Source: Portulaca oleracea (Eukaryota > Streptophyta > Magnoliopsida > Caryophyllales > Portulacaceae). From it: 64,000 bases of DNA. The stretch spans positions 20,890,391 to 20,954,390 of the forward strand of contig CM055868.1 of assembly GCA_029582165.1 (NCBI GenBank), read 5' to 3'. The notes beneath the pieces are model-generated. The model was not told the origin of the DNA. It worked only from the letters and a program-made list of their open reading frames with translations, and made no database searches. The translations under genes were made by a program, and so were the position numbers. This document shows positions 22,747 to 36,518 of the stretch, one piece after another. Position 1 is the first letter of the stretch; the number at the start of each line of letters is the position of its first letter.

Positions 22747-25700
22747 ATGTTTGCTGTGGGGAGGCTAGGAAGTTATATTAGCCGAGGGGTTTCCACGGTC
22801 TCCAGGCCCCTTCAGCCCTTTGGTGGAGCAGTTGATATCATTGTGGTGGAGCAACCAGATGGCACCTTTAAATCATGCCCTTGGTACGTCAGATTTGGCA
22901 AGTCTCAGGCGGGTTTACAACCCGAAGAAAAGGTAATTAGGGTAAGTGTTAATAATGTTGAGGCCGATTTCCTCATGTATTTGGATAATAATGGGGATGC
23001 ATACCTCCTCAAGGAGATTGATGTAGAAGCAGATTCGTTTGCTTCTTTAGATGAGAATGGTTTGAGTCCCAGGATTCGGAGAATGCAGAAATCCAAAAGT
23101 TATGACTATGATGCTAATAGGACAGACTTTATCTCTGAACTCGAAGCTGCTAACGGAAACACACTAACTCGAGAAAATAGTCGGCGTGGAGGTATTTTTG
23201 GTCTTTCTTTCGGTAGAAGACCAAATCAGGAAGGTGAGGACGCTTTTGGAGCTACTAATTCATTGGAGCGTGCTGAAATGGCCGCTGACTTGTTAGAGGT
23301 AAGGTGGACAACGAACCTTGGGACTGGTGATAAATGGAAACCTAATCCTCCCCAAGTACCAAAGCCAAAGCTGCCTGTTGCTGGGGATGCGGGTAAAGTT
23401 GAGGATGCACCCGATACAGAAAACTCTCTAATGAATGGTCATCATGATGATAAGGCGTGCTCTGAGGTTAAGGGTACTTGTGCTCCTGATTCAGAAGATT
23501 CTGAACACCCAAGTAGTAAAAAGGAAACCGATGCAGAGGTTGCCTGCTGTGTTGGCCATGAGAGTGATGCCGATGTTGTCACCGTGGAAGAAACACGTGT
23601 CATAGTTGATCTTAAATCTAATGAATCAGAGATCTCCTACAGAGTTGTTAATGGAACCATATGTAAGGACAGAAATGCCGAGAGTGACATCTCAGAGAAT
23701 TCTTTGTCTGTTTTAACAGTATCATGCTCGGTGGAGTCTGCAGCTAGTGAAGGCTGTATATGCTCAGGTGAAGAGCATTTTTGTTCTGGGAATATTACAG
23801 GGGGTGGGAGTTTGACGGAGAATGAGGGCATCAATAATAATGTAGAGTCATGTATCCCCATGTTTCATGATACTGAAGAAAACATGGTACCACAGTTGGA
23901 TGAATGTAGTGGACAAGGTGATGATGGGAGTATACTGGTTGCTGTTGAAAGTATGAAGGAGTTTAATGACCAGTTGCCTGTGGCAGGTTCAGAGCAGCTG
24001 TGCACTGTTCTAACAAGTGATATTGACGCAATGAACCAAAATTCCCCTGTAGTTCTGCCTGGGCAGGATGCAGACACTCATGAAGACAATGTAGAACAAG
24101 CTGCTTGCTGCAACGGAGATGAGAAAACATTGGGCAACATAGCACAATCAGAAAAATCAGAGGACGAGCAATTCTCTTTTAGTGATGATGATTGTAGAAT
24201 TGATGAGGGTGACCAAGCTGGAATGCCATCTCCAAATGATGGCAAAGAATGCCTTCCCCATGGCTCTCCAGAACGTAATGAAGAACAAGTGACTGAAACA
24301 ACCAATGCAGCTGATGCAACACCCCCAGCAACAGACAAGCTTATACAGGAGGATCAGGCTATCATGTCCCCAAGCACTGAACATAAGTCAAAAGGAGTCT
24401 CTAGCCCAATTAGCATCCCTGGTTGTCGTAACAATGTTGAAGATGAATGCATTACACCAATGACCGAATCTTTGCCCTCTACACATCAAGTTGGCGTTCC
24501 CCAGCCACTAGGTTGTTCCCTGGATTCACACATGGAATCAATGAGGATAGTCAACGGTGATGCTCAAGTCATTTCACAGTCGGGTATACATTCCCCGCCT
24601 AAAGGCTCAGAGATTTCGGAGGAGATCAAAAGCATTGTCTCGGACCCTGCAGTTGGTAAGAAAACTGGTGCTGACATTATTAGTAAGATCAAATGTTTTC
24701 TGATTAAATTAGATTTAAGCCGCTTGCTTTATATGTTACCCTTTTATTTTCTTCTTGTGGACTCGGAAGATGGTGAGATGTAGCTTTAGGTGTTGGGATA
24801 TCTTAGTTTACCCTTCATCTGGAACATCCTGCTTCTGCATGTCAAAGTTCTTGTTTCTAATCACCCTGAGCATGCTAATTTACATGTTCTTTTAGACCTA
24901 TTTGGGGTGCTAGAAAGTGCTTTTAAAATGTAGCAAAGGGTTTGAAGGCAGAAAATTCTTTGAGATATGTTTAAAAATCTCCTTAATCTATTGTTTATGC
25001 AGAGGTATCTCTTTGCAGACACTTGTTATATGAGGGAATGGGCTATGAAGCAGCAACTGTTGCATTTGATGCTGCGAAATTCGACAAAGACAAATTTATC
25101 GCTGTTGGTCCTGAGATTGTAAAAAATGATAAGCTTGTGGTCAGAATTGGGGGACTTTACTTTCCCTGGGATGCAGCTCTGCCTATAGCCTCTGCAATAG
25201 GTTCGCAAGGAAAGGAACAAGTTTTAGAAGCGAAAGGCATGATAGCTGTTGGTCAAGCTGACAGAAGCTCTGTGGGGAACCACCCACCAAAGAATATGAA
25301 CACAAGAAACGGGTCATGGAAATTATGGCCCTTCTCATTTAAGAGAACTAGTAGTGGGAGGAATCTGGCCGATGAAACAATTTCTGGAAATTCCATGGGA
25401 AAGGACAAGACTTCAGTGAAGGATGAGACCACTGGAAATGATGGGAATGCAGAAAAGGATGGGAGTACAGGAAATGATGGGAACACACACAAGGATGGGA
25501 GTACAGAAAAGCATGGGAATACAGAAAAAGATGGGAGCACAGAAAAGGGTGGGAGCAGAGTAACAAAGAGGAAGATAAGGGCAAAGACTCCCACTTCCGA
25601 GCAGCTGGCGTCCTTGAATCTGAAGGAGGGGAAGAACATTGTCACTTTTACATTCTCCACGCAAGCTCTGGGGAACCAGCAGGTTGACCCGACTTAATCT

Positions 25701-28700
25701 TAGTCAATGCATTTTATTTTCACCTTCTGCTCCTATTTCTTTCCTGATCATTGTAGTCCACTCTGTTTCTGTATTTAACTTATTTCCTATTGCTTGATTG
25801 ACAGGTTGATGCTAGAATATTTTTGTGGAAATGGGATACACGGATTGTTATATCAGATGTTGATGGCACAATTACAAAGTAAGCATTAGTTAAACTTCTT
25901 TGCCATTATTAAGTAAGTTTTGGATTAGATACAACACACTAAAGCTGACCAGTAATCTGAACCTGAACTCCTGCTTAGGGCAGGTGCCAGGTGCCCTCCA
26001 TTTTATTTTGCTCCTTTCTTCCTTTTTCAGTCAGAGCCGGGGGTGGGATGTGTAGGAATAGGGATTGGTCAAATGATCAACTATCCCCTGCTGTTGAACT
26101 GCAGAGAGTGTCTATGAGCTAGACCCTAAACTGAAGTTTCAAAGGCATTGGCTCCCAGGATTTTGTATTCTTCTGGAAACTTTAAAGTGTTGCATGTTTG
26201 AATCCAATGAAACTTGTTCAGATGCACAGCACCTGATTTGTGGGCCCTGGATAGGAAACTTTTGACGGTAAACAAGATTTGCGTTGGTGATGAGTCCTTT
26301 TCCTTTATAGGAAGGGTAAAAATAATTGTGGCTAGCACCTTATGCGGCTCTTGTTTTCAACCCTTCCAAACACCCCCCCGCCCCGGGAATAAATAAATAA
26401 ATAAAAAGGAAGAAGGCTAATGAGAAGAACTCCCTTATTATATACTGTTGTCATGGTAAATTGTATTTGCGAATCAAAAGTGATGTAGGTTATTGTCTTC
26501 ACTAGTGTGACACATGAGTTGTGTTTTCTGGACATTGTTTTCTTTGTACAGATCAGATGTTCTTGGACATGTCATGCCTTTAATGGGGATTGATTGGTCA
26601 CAGACTGGTGTAACACATCTCTTTTCAGCTATTAAGGTTTGTTTTCTCAAGACTTTTTTGTAATTATATTTTGCCACACGCAAAACACTGCAACACATTG
26701 GAGGCCTCTCGACATTTGTTGTAAAATTGCTGCTCCATGGGATATCAATTTTCATTTATGCATTCTATTTACTGTTTGGATCTTAAACCTTTTTATCCTG
26801 ATTCAGGAAAATGGTTATCAATTGCTTTTCCTAAGTGCTCGGTCCATCTTACAGGCCTCTACAACTAGGCAGTTCTTGATCAACCTTAAACAGGTGATTT
26901 CAGGAAAATGGTGATTTTTTTATAATTTATTTGTTGATGAAGTTTCCTCCCCTTGTCAAATGAAAGTCCTATATGTTTTGGCAGGACGGGAAAGCTCTGC
27001 CAGAGGGTCCTATTGTAATCTCGCCAGATGGGCTTTTTCCGTCATTATATAGAGAAGGTTAGTGTCCTTCTGTCCCTAATGCATGAGGAGAGTGGGAATA
27101 TTTGCACTTCATGCCGAAACAGTTCTGGCTTTATATATGAACTCTCTTCCTTTAAGGGTTAAGTGGATCGTTAAGAGATGAATGCATTGTCACAAGGATG
27201 ATGGGTAGCCATTTGAAATGTACAAAAATGGTTGACAGTGTTACTGAATCTAGCTTTTATTTGATATCACTTCATATGTGTTTCTGGCTTTCTCACTTTT
27301 TCTTTTTTGATGGGAATCATGAATATGAACATGGAGGTATGACAGTCGAAATGTCGCATATGTTCAGTTCACTAGTTGTAAGTTGCATGTGCAAGTTATA
27401 TGTAAGCCAAGAACAGGAATGCGATCATGTTCTTTGGAGGGGTAGGGTAAGGTTGGGTAAATTAAAGTTAAAGATTGGTAAATGTAGGTAAAAGTTGAAA
27501 ACTTGAGTGTTGCAAATATGGGAAGAATGGTAAATTCGGATTTGGTTGGGTAAAGTGGGTAATAATCCACCTAAAGAATGGGGTGGCAAGTCTACTTTTC
27601 ATTACTTATGTTGAATAGCTTGGATCTTTAGGACATGTATGCATAGATTCAAAATGTGGTTTCGGTTGCAATTTTGATTTTGACCATGGCATGGAAAAAT
27701 CGCTGAAATTCGGCAATCGCAGTCTATGTCATGCTTGTCATGGCGTGAAACAGTAGTTAGTCAAACTCCAAAACCTTTCCAATGCAGCCTTTTTGGCGTG
27801 AAACGGCCACGTTTGGAATCCTATCATGTATGTATGTCTAATATAGTAATATGTATGGTTACCAGTGAACCTTTTGAGGAAGGTTGGCCACCATGCGAAA
27901 GGTCTGTTTCCCTAGGTCCGTGCTTGCTCATGTAGGATGGCTCCTATATGGGAAAATTCAAACACGGAACTGACAATATATACATGAGGTTAAATAGCTA
28001 TGAATCCTTGGGGAATACGAACTCTAAAGATATCCTAAAGGTGTAAGATAAAGGTTTTTTTTTTTTTTTTTTTTGGATGGAATAAGATAAACTATTATAG
28101 GATGAAAGAGAAACCTAATACTTTTCTATTTATTTATGCTATCTTTGCTATATGATAACATTAATATGAAATGATTATAAAATTAAAACAAAATTGCAAA
28201 TCTTCGTAATATCTCCTGATAAATGATATCTAGAATATCGATTTTTCCTTTCAAAAAACAAATGATATCTAGAATATCTTCCCTCATTCTTGTATTGTAT
28301 CATTGGCCCCCAATTCCAAAGAACTCGATCTTGATTTTGTAGATGGATACACCGTAGAAGGAACAAAATCCAACAAAGGTAGCTCAGATTCACCTCATAA
28401 CACATAAGAAAATATTGGACGACTTTTAGCTTCTCCCGATGATAGCAATTGAATGAGGGGATTTAGCTTCTTGCGAAGAAAACATTCCTTATGGGTAAAT
28501 CAATCAATATGCTCAATTGTCGATCTTGACTTCCACATGTTCAACTAACTGGATGAAAAAACTTCCATTAGTAGGTACTTCAATAGTTTTTGGATTCTCC
28601 TCATGAATTCAGCACTTTGAGCACCTCCAGAGCCTAAAATCTGAGAATGCAGTTACAAAAGTTTGTTGATTCTCGACTTTGAACACCCACTTATAGTGCA

Positions 28701-31700
28701 ACTCGCTGAATCTGAGATGAACAAGTTTCCATCATGCCCTTGCATAAACTTTGAGTTATTTGTGATGCTCTAGCATTGTGTGCTTCATATAGCGTGGAAA
28801 CTAGGAATTCTACTATAAACCCATCAGCTTCTTGAAGTTCACAGAGGATGGACTTCATATGTGAGGATAATAGATGATGGTAGTCTTTATTGGATATAAG
28901 AAAATAATGAAAAACATCTGAGACAAGAGCATTACAAATTTGCATTCAATATCTTACATCAAAAGATAAGATCTTACTTTGGCCATATTCTTAAGCATGT
29001 TGAGCCTTTAATTGTATGATGGGCTGGTAGCATCATCTAAGTTCTGTAAAGATGATAGAACGACACGGTCAGCTTAAAAACCTTCATAATAGACTTGTCA
29101 CCAAAAGGAGGATCTGGCGCAGTGAAATGAGTGATTTGAATAAAGCTCAGATAGGTGCAAGGAAACAGAAACCTTAACATCAACATTGGCATGATTTTTG
29201 AGCACTTTTGATATTAACAATCTCTTTAGTGGTCTAGTGCATATTGAATAGATTTTGGAGGGGACTGATATACTTGGGACACAAGGCTCCCGGCTCTATC
29301 CAACATCTGAATCCGACAATTGGAAACTGATGGGGAGTGGCAAATTGAGTTCTCACCCTTAAGAGTTGATCTCCAAGATCTTTTGGCAGTAATCATTCTG
29401 GTTTTAATGGCCTCAGTTGCACCATGGTCATAGCAAACCATAAGAGCATAACTGAATAGGACAAGTACCTTCTAGCAGCAACCCATAGTAAAAGCAGCTG
29501 CATTAAGCAACAAGAATAGTAACACCAAACAAACACACTGGCAGCAACAGAAGAACACTACAGCAAAAGACAACAGCAGCAGCACTGGAAAGAAATGCAA
29601 TTGCCATGAGGTACGTGGCTAATGGCAGCCCTAGGATAACCTGCAAGAGGATTTTGATCCTCTGAAAGCCATTCAGTTAACAGTGGACAACGAGGTTTCG
29701 TTAGCTAGGCTTTGAATGAAAAAGAGGGCAATTAAGTGCTAAAAATTGAAGCGATTTTCTTCAATTGGGTAGGGGATTTCAGGTGAAATTGAATCGATAG
29801 GCCGATGGTAAAGGCAATTTGGATGAAGGTGGTTGGTTGAGGGTGAATTTGAGGGTTGAGGGCTCAAAATCAAGGAAATCCACAAATTGGCATTTCTGAA
29901 TTTGGGACTTTTAGGGGTTTTGGTGAGTGTGTGAGTGGTGGTGGATGGTGGTCTATTGGGGGTGGCGGTTGGATGTTGGGTGGCAATGAAAGCAGTGGTG
30001 CTTCGTGGCAGAGAATAGGATGACTCTTACGTTCTGAAATTCTCACACAAACTCGCAGTTTCTGAAATTCAATTTGATTCGATATTCAAGTCTATCTCTG
30101 TACGATTACATAGGTGAGCTTAAATAGCTAAGTCGTATGGAATTAGATACCCTAAAGATATCTTGAAGATATCTGATAAATTATAAAAAGATAATATATA
30201 AACCGAATACTAAATCTCTTTAGCTATATGATAAGATAAAGACGAAATAATTGTAAAATGTAATAGAGATACAAAATCTTCCTCATACCTACCAATAATC
30301 ATATCTTGAGTGTCTTACCTCTTTCTTGTACTGCATCACCAGCTCTCTATTTCTCCTATTATGCAGAGATATAGTTTTTGACAGCACTTATCTTGTTATT
30401 TTGATGGCAGTGATTAGGAGAGCTCCTCATGAATTCAAAATTGCATGCTTAGAGGTGAGTTCTTAAAACACTGTTGTAACCCCCAAACATCCCAATTTCT
30501 TTGCTTGTTATTGGTAATGCTATATATACTGTGTACTTCCCATGTGTCTGTTTTGTGAAATCCAAGTTGATCCTTCCTCCCCCACCCCCGCGTCCCTCCC
30601 CCAAGAAGCTATATGCTCTCCATTTGGACGTGCTTTACAATTACCCATTATGAGCTTGGTGGTGTAGAACCCTTGTCATGGTGATATTTCTGTTCTGGTT
30701 GAGAGTCATTCAATCTCTTGGCCTGCCTTTCTCGGGACAAATCCACAGGATTGGACATTGAATGACCTTGCAAATTTGTTATTTACATTGGACTTGTGCT
30801 TTTGATTGCAAACTTACATTACTTCGTTTAAAACCATTTAGGAATCCTGTTCCTCAATGAGAGGTTTTTACTATGCATTTTGGATAGACTCACTACCAAT
30901 GGATTACATATTCTTGATGGCCTAGTAAAGCAGTTTCGCCTTATCTGAAAGAGTTAAGAGATGGTCACTTACTTCTGGATTGGGAATTAGGTAGTTGGGG
31001 TGTATTTAATTATTTTTTATAGCCTGAGAGCTTCGGATTTGAAATGGTCAGTTCTTTCAGAATGTGAGTTCTGGTTCGAGTAAAGAGGGCACATTTGTTT
31101 TGTTGATACTTTTTTTGCGAGTTGCCAGGTGGGTAAGCATAGGAGTTTAAAAGTGTGTGACTGGTCCTTCGTTGTTGTGGGACCCAAGTGCTCGTTTGGT
31201 TCTCTTTTGACACTTGCTGTTGAGCCTCCTTTCGAGATGGTCATTTTCACTTTTGCAGTGTGATTGGAGATTGTTTTATTGTGATCTCTGTGCTTCAGTA
31301 TACTATTTTACTGCATATGCTTTTCATCAAACAAAATGTGCATCCATCAAAATATGTGTTTGTAATAATATTAACACAATACTGTTCCATTTATTTCAAA
31401 TTGTACTTGAACATTTTGAAGAATTTGTTGCTTATGAGTTTTGCTATCATGATCTAGGACATTAAGGCACTGTTTCCTCGAGATCACAATCCATTTTATG
31501 CTGGCTTTGGAAACAGAGACACTGATGAGTTCAGCTATCTTAAAGTTGGCATTCCTAGAGGGAAGATATTTACCATCAATCCTAAGGTAACCTTGGTAAT
31601 TGAATTTGCAAAGTATTGAGTATAATTTATTGTAATTAGAAATATTGAGATATTGTGTTTTGTTTGTCTGCAGGGCGAGGTAGCTGTAAACCGACGAGTG

Positions 31701-33561
31701 GACACTAAGTCATATACTTCACTTCATGCTCTTGTCCATGACATGTTCCCTCCGACGCCTGTGATTGAGCAGGTTATTCCTCCCCTTCAAATGGCCTCTT
31801 AGGTTTTCCAATATGTTATATGTGATACCACATCCCTGTTTCTGCTTAAAAGCTAATCTTCACTGTCCCCTGAGTAGGGTCATTTAGGTTTCTGGATTTG
31901 TAGTCAGCTTTTGTGCTTTTGTTTTTGTTTTTCCTCCCTGATTTTTTGGAGATGGGTCATTTGCCCTGTTGTGTGGTCGTCTCTGTTTTGGGTGGTAACA
32001 GACTGGGTTGCTGGGGTATTATGGTTGGATGTGATTATGACGACACCTTGGATGCTGAAAATGTCGTGTAGTTTTGTTTTTTGAGTTCCGGCTTGGAATG
32101 TTGTGGAATAGGGTGAAATGACTCACATGGAGCTTCTCTCTCTGTCCCCGTAAGTATATTAGTCTAAAAAAGCACACCAGAGATGCATCCAGGTGTGAGG
32201 CGATGGTTTTGGTGGGTCAATGGTCACTCTCGCAGGCACAGCAAAGTCCTAAAGGGCTGGGAGGCGCTGCTTCTTTTGCACCTCTCAGCATCACAAAAAT
32301 TGTCATTAAAATCTCAAAACTTCTCGAAATAAACATGTGCCCAAGTCATGGATTATAAATCCGAGCAAAAACTCATGGCAATTGCAAATGAATTGATCAA
32401 TTTAGGCTTCCATTCAAATCCCTATTGTAAATTTTAACTCTAACCTTAGTTGTGAATCCCAAAACTTGGGGGTGGGGAGGAGACCTGGTGCAATGTTTGA
32501 CCAGAGACACAGATAGCCAGATGATGTTCATGGGTAGTTGGCAAAGGTGAACACGTGAGTGGGAAAATCCGGTGATTCACTGCTGGTGGCTCCCCATCTA
32601 ATGGAAATTTTTCTTTTCTTTTTGCCTCCTTATTACTGAAGTGGATTGGGCCGGAGATAATATATAATGGGGTAAGTGTTAAAAAAAAAAAAACAAAGAA
32701 AGAAAGAAAGAAAAGGGAGGCGGAGGCTTTCAGGTTAGATTTATAATAACAGTAAAATAAAATGAAATAGAAGCTCTTCCTTTTGACGGAAATGAGTCAG
32801 AGAGTGAAGGGGGGGATAGTTATGTCACTGCTATCGGGTGAATACAGCTCCCTATAGCTACTTACAGCTGACCCTAAACAGGGCTTACTATTTAAGTTTA
32901 CTGCCTACAGGACAAAAAGGAGGGAAGAACAAGACCAAATTTGTTTGAGAAACAAGCCCAACAGTCAAGTACTCTAGTTGCTCAACTTTTTATTATTACT
33001 TGTCCTTTTCCATTATGGTTGCACAGAAAAGTTAAATGTGTCAATAATTATGGTGAACTTGATACCTCAAGGGTCTGGAATCCGAGTTTCACCGAACAGT
33101 TCTATTTTGTTTTATGTTACTCTCATTTTAAAAACAGGTTCTACTTTAGGAAATTTGGTTCATTTGTCAATTTATTATTTTGTTGAAAAGTGGCACATTA
33201 TTGGTGACTAGAGTTCCTTTTTTCGGCTCTTGATTATAGTTGGATGCAGAAAAAATGTCGCATTAACTACCTTGCTTTGCAAAGCACTGATAGAAGACAA
33301 CTTTGAACCAACTTGCATACATGGCGCATCCTCTTGCATGCAGTTTATGTGCATTTATATGTCAATACCAAGCCCCGTCTTTGTTTTCCCATTGATATCC
33401 TTGTAAACATTAGATACTTGAGCCGTTTTCCCAAAATTCCCATGGTTAATTTGCGATTCCTGCTTTCTCATAAGTGCCTAACGCTGATGCTGTTACTGGT
33501 CCAGGAGGATTACAACTCATGGAATTTCTGGAGACTGCCCCCTCCTGATTTTACCATTTGA
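22747..33561 (+). CDS. PAH2: Phosphatidate phosphatase, lipin family (PAH2-like), ten coding exons
   Basis: Mg2+-dependent phosphatidate phosphatase, which dephosphorylates phosphatidate to diacylglycerol at the ER; plant PAH1/PAH2 restrain phospholipid synthesis and support galactolipid remodelling. Coding exons: 22747-24655, 25003-25682, 25805-25878, 26552-26636, 26807-26893, 26985-27057, 30411-30454, 31458-31586, 31674-31772, 33505-33561, all GT-AG and phase-consistent, 3237 bp including stop (1078 residues, longer than the ~900-930 of Arabidopsis PAHs). The N-lipin domain spans residues 1-~105 ([15 protein letters not shown]-like [21 protein letters not shown]). A long acidic, poorly conserved middle follows, then a hexapeptide repeat. 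The C-lipin HAD domain has DVDGT (Asp881 and Asp883) in exon 3, SDVLG, FLSARS, PHEFK, GNRDTD and GEVAVNRR, and the protein ends with the conserved WNFWRLPPP. The N-terminus resembles PAH2 more than PAH1. Intron 6 is 3.35 kb. I see no disruption, so it is probably functional. Confidence 0.93.
25434..25559 (+). repeat. 18-bp coding minisatellite (seven hexapeptides) in PAH2 exon 2
   Basis: Seven consecutive 18-bp units encode hexapeptides of the pattern (G/E/H)(N/K)(D/H/G)G(N/S)(T/A/R), for example EKDGST and GNDGNT. They lie between the middle region and the basic stretch before the C-lipin domain. The frame is kept. Confidence 0.85.
27950..30350 (-). mobile_element. Probable old LTR-type insertion in PAH2 intron 6
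   Basis: Two diverged direct repeats border about 2.3 kb. One is near 27985-28310 (TAAATAGCTATGAA..., AAAGATATCCTAAAG, ...TTGTATTGTATCA), the other near 30115-30345 (TAAATAGCTAAGT..., AAAGATATCTTGAAG, ...TTGTACTGCATCA). Read on the minus strand they would start TGATRCARTACAAGA, like LTR starts. The interior has only short broken ORFs that I do not recognise. No target duplication or primer site was established. Confidence 0.4.
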
Positions 33562-34340
33562 AGGGCTACTGCTAATAATGTCTGTGTTTGCAGCCCCATG
33601 CAGAAGCATAACATATGCATGTTTCTAAGGTATTCAAGTAACTTCTGTGCGTTATGAAATATTTAAACAAGGACTTTATATTTGTTCCTTATACTGCACT
33701 GTAACTCTTAATCCTGATTAATTATGGTTTGGTTTCCGTCTTTCCGGAGGCATCTGATCTGATCTGATCTGATCTGATTGACTTCAAAGTGACACGTTCA
33801 ATCTTGGCAGGTTTTGTTTGTGGAAAGCAGTTATGTTTCATGGCAAGGATTTTGCAGGGTGTGACAGGGCACTGGTGGCTCGGATGAATGAGGGCCAGGA
33901 TAAGGACTTCAGAGCGGCATTCCATGATTCTGGTAAAATCCTCATATGCCCCTAATCCGCACCCCACTATCCGGAACATTTGGGGCCTTGGGGGGGATTG
34001 TTTGGCGGAATAAGGGGGAAAAACAAGGAAAATATCAAAAAGAAGGATGTGTATAGGGTCTGCAGCAGGAAACACTCGTTCCTATGAATGAAAAATGTCA
34101 AATGTAGTTGTTTACATAATTGATCATCATTCATTTATATTCAATTTGCATTACCTGATTGTTTTGTTGAACTGTGAATATACTGTGTACTAGAAAAAAG
34201 AAATGAAATAAAAAAATATTTATCAGTGTATATTTCCTGCTATTGCAAAATGATGTACAAGTCTCATGTCGAGCTAGGCAATGGGTCAGGCCAGGTCGGG
34301 TAATCCTTTAGATGGGCCTCTGCGGATTGGGCTTGGACTA
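33562..34340. other. 3' untranslated and intergenic region after PAH2
   Basis: Follows the PAH2 stop codon; the first few hundred bases are probably 3'UTR. Holds a short (ATCTG)5 repeat at 33752-33778. No further gene is supported. Confidence 0.45.
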
Positions 34341-34642
34341 TATTTTAATGGGTTATTGACCTTGAAGGACGGCCCAAGAAGCATATTGACCACAAAGGCT
34401 TAGCAGGATCACGAAGTCCTAATTTGCAATTAAATATGAGACCCAAATTGATGATTAGGTATGCCAAATATCCATGGATAAAACATATTATTAACCATGG
34501 ATAACACATATATATTTGAAATGCCTAGTAATCAATTTGAATCTCATATTTAATTGCAAATTAGAACCTCGTGATCCTGCTATGTCTTTAAGGTCAATAC
34601 GCTTCCTGGGCTGTCCTTCAAGGTCAATAACCCTATTTTAAT
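34341..34642. mobile_element. Fold-back MITE with 9-bp target duplication
   Basis: A 284-bp element (34350-34633) whose two arms are near-complete reverse complements, from GGGTTATTGACCTTGAAGGA to its complement. It is flanked by an exact 9-bp direct repeat TATTTTAAT (34341-34349 and 34634-34642). A 9-bp duplication is typical of Mutator-superfamily insertions, so I infer a Mutator-type MITE. No coding capacity. Confidence 0.88.
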
Positions 34643-34981
34643 TCCTATTAATATTGTCAAATTTCTATTTATATTTTCACGAGCTACTCCATTGCAACCG
34701 TGTTGTCTTATTATATTGAATAAAAATCCCAAGCAAAGCCATTTCAAGAACCGAGACCAGGAATAATTTAAGGGAAAATTTGGAGAAAAATGTATATCTG
34801 TTACAAGATTAAATATCAACCAGCCTTAAACTTGTGTTAGCACGGGTGTATTAAAACAAAGAATTTTAATGTTAAAAAGACAAATATATAATAAATATTC
34901 TGGCTTCCAATCTTAAAACAAAGAGTTTAACAAAGCTAAAATGAAACATAATTGGCGATACAAATAATAAAGGGAAAGTGT
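34643..34981. other. Short AT-rich spacer, nothing recognised
   Basis: Non-coding AT-rich sequence between the MITE and the gypsy-type element. Confidence 0.4.
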
Positions 34982-34986
34982 ATACA

Positions 34987-36471
34987 TGTAAAACTCCGAA
35001 AAATGCCTTTGCGTTTACCGTTAAATTTGCTAACGAGCGTTTAATCCCGTTATTTATTTATCTGTTATCACACGGAGCTTTTAGGACCGCGAGTGTTTTC
35101 GTAATAATTTTTAGAGTTCTAAAAATATCAGTTAGGAATTTTTGGGATATCGGGTGAAAAATCTTTTATCAGTCGTGAGAGTTATTTTATCTGTTTATTT
35201 GGGTTTTTCCTGAAATGAATTAATGGTTATACATTATATATTTTTCCTTTATTTTTGGGTGATTTATGACATCATAAGGATAACATCACCCACAAAATTT
35301 ATCAGATTTTGTTTGTTGTGGTAACCGATTCTGATTTTTGTTTGCAATTCCTCCACTACATTTGCATACCTTTGGTACTACCCAATTCCTGCGCGCCACT
35401 TGTTACTCCCCTATTCCCTCCCTCTCCCTCTCTCTTTCTCTCTCCCGTGTCTTTTCCTCTCTTTCTTCCTTCTCTCTCTCCTCCCTCCTTCTTCTTCTTC
35501 TATTTACTACAACTACTACTACTGCTGCTACTCACACGACAACCATCACCACCACCCACGCACCTCCTTTAACCACCTGCCACCCCCTCCCCTCTCCTTT
35601 CCGATCGCCACCCCACCTCACCGCTGCTGCCGCCGTGGAGAAACCACCACCAGAAACCCCACCCAAACCCTCTTCTTTTCTATGGTTGCTACCTAACTCG
35701 ACCCCCACCGAACCCCGACGACGTCGCGCACCATCACCAACCACCACCGACGCCCCAGCTCTGGCCACCGCCCTCACGGCACCACGACCACCGACGCAGC
35801 TCCGGCCACCGCACCGCTGAACCGCCACTCGAGCAACCCCGAGCCCTCCCTCTTGTTCTCCCTTCTTCTTGTGCCCTAGTGCACCGAACCACTGCCACCA
35901 CTTGCTGCCGCCACCTCCGACCACCGGAGCTCAAGCGCCGACGACCCCGACGCCAGCAGACGACCGAGCATCCACCACCCCGGACCCACCTCTTCTAGCT
36001 TGGACCCATTGTTTGTGCCCTCTCTCTCTTTCTCTCTCTATAAGTTAATATGGGTTTAGGGTTAGTTTAATCAAGTTTTATATTACTAATGTTGTTATTA
36101 GTTGATAATATGAAAAACCATGTTTAAGATGTCACTATATTAAGTTTAGTATTAGAGTTTTGATTAATGAAGTTTTTATGTGATGATCATGTGATTATAA
36201 GATCATGTGTGATTTTGGTTAAAATAATGTTATTATGTTTATCCATGTTAGTAGTAATATTATTAAGTAAGGTTAATATTTGTATTTTTTTGTTGTTACT
36301 AAATGTTGTTCTATTGTCATAAAGTTAGTTATGATTATGTTCTCATATTTATTATATTACTAAGTTATCAATATTCCCATATTACATGTAACATTATTTT
36401 CCTAAAGTAAAGTTCATGTTATTATAATTATAATTATAAAATTGGAGTTATCATTGTTATAAGTTTTTGTG

Positions 36472-36518
<47 letters not shown>

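Noticed and set aside
25253..25660. Minus-strand frames opposite PAH2 exon 2
   Set aside because: Shadows of the hexapeptide repeat on the coding strand.
35309..35934. Long Pro/Ser/Leu-rich open frames on both strands (also 40424-41092)
   Set aside because: They come from CT- and CCACC-rich LTR sequence, are open in several frames at once and match no known protein.
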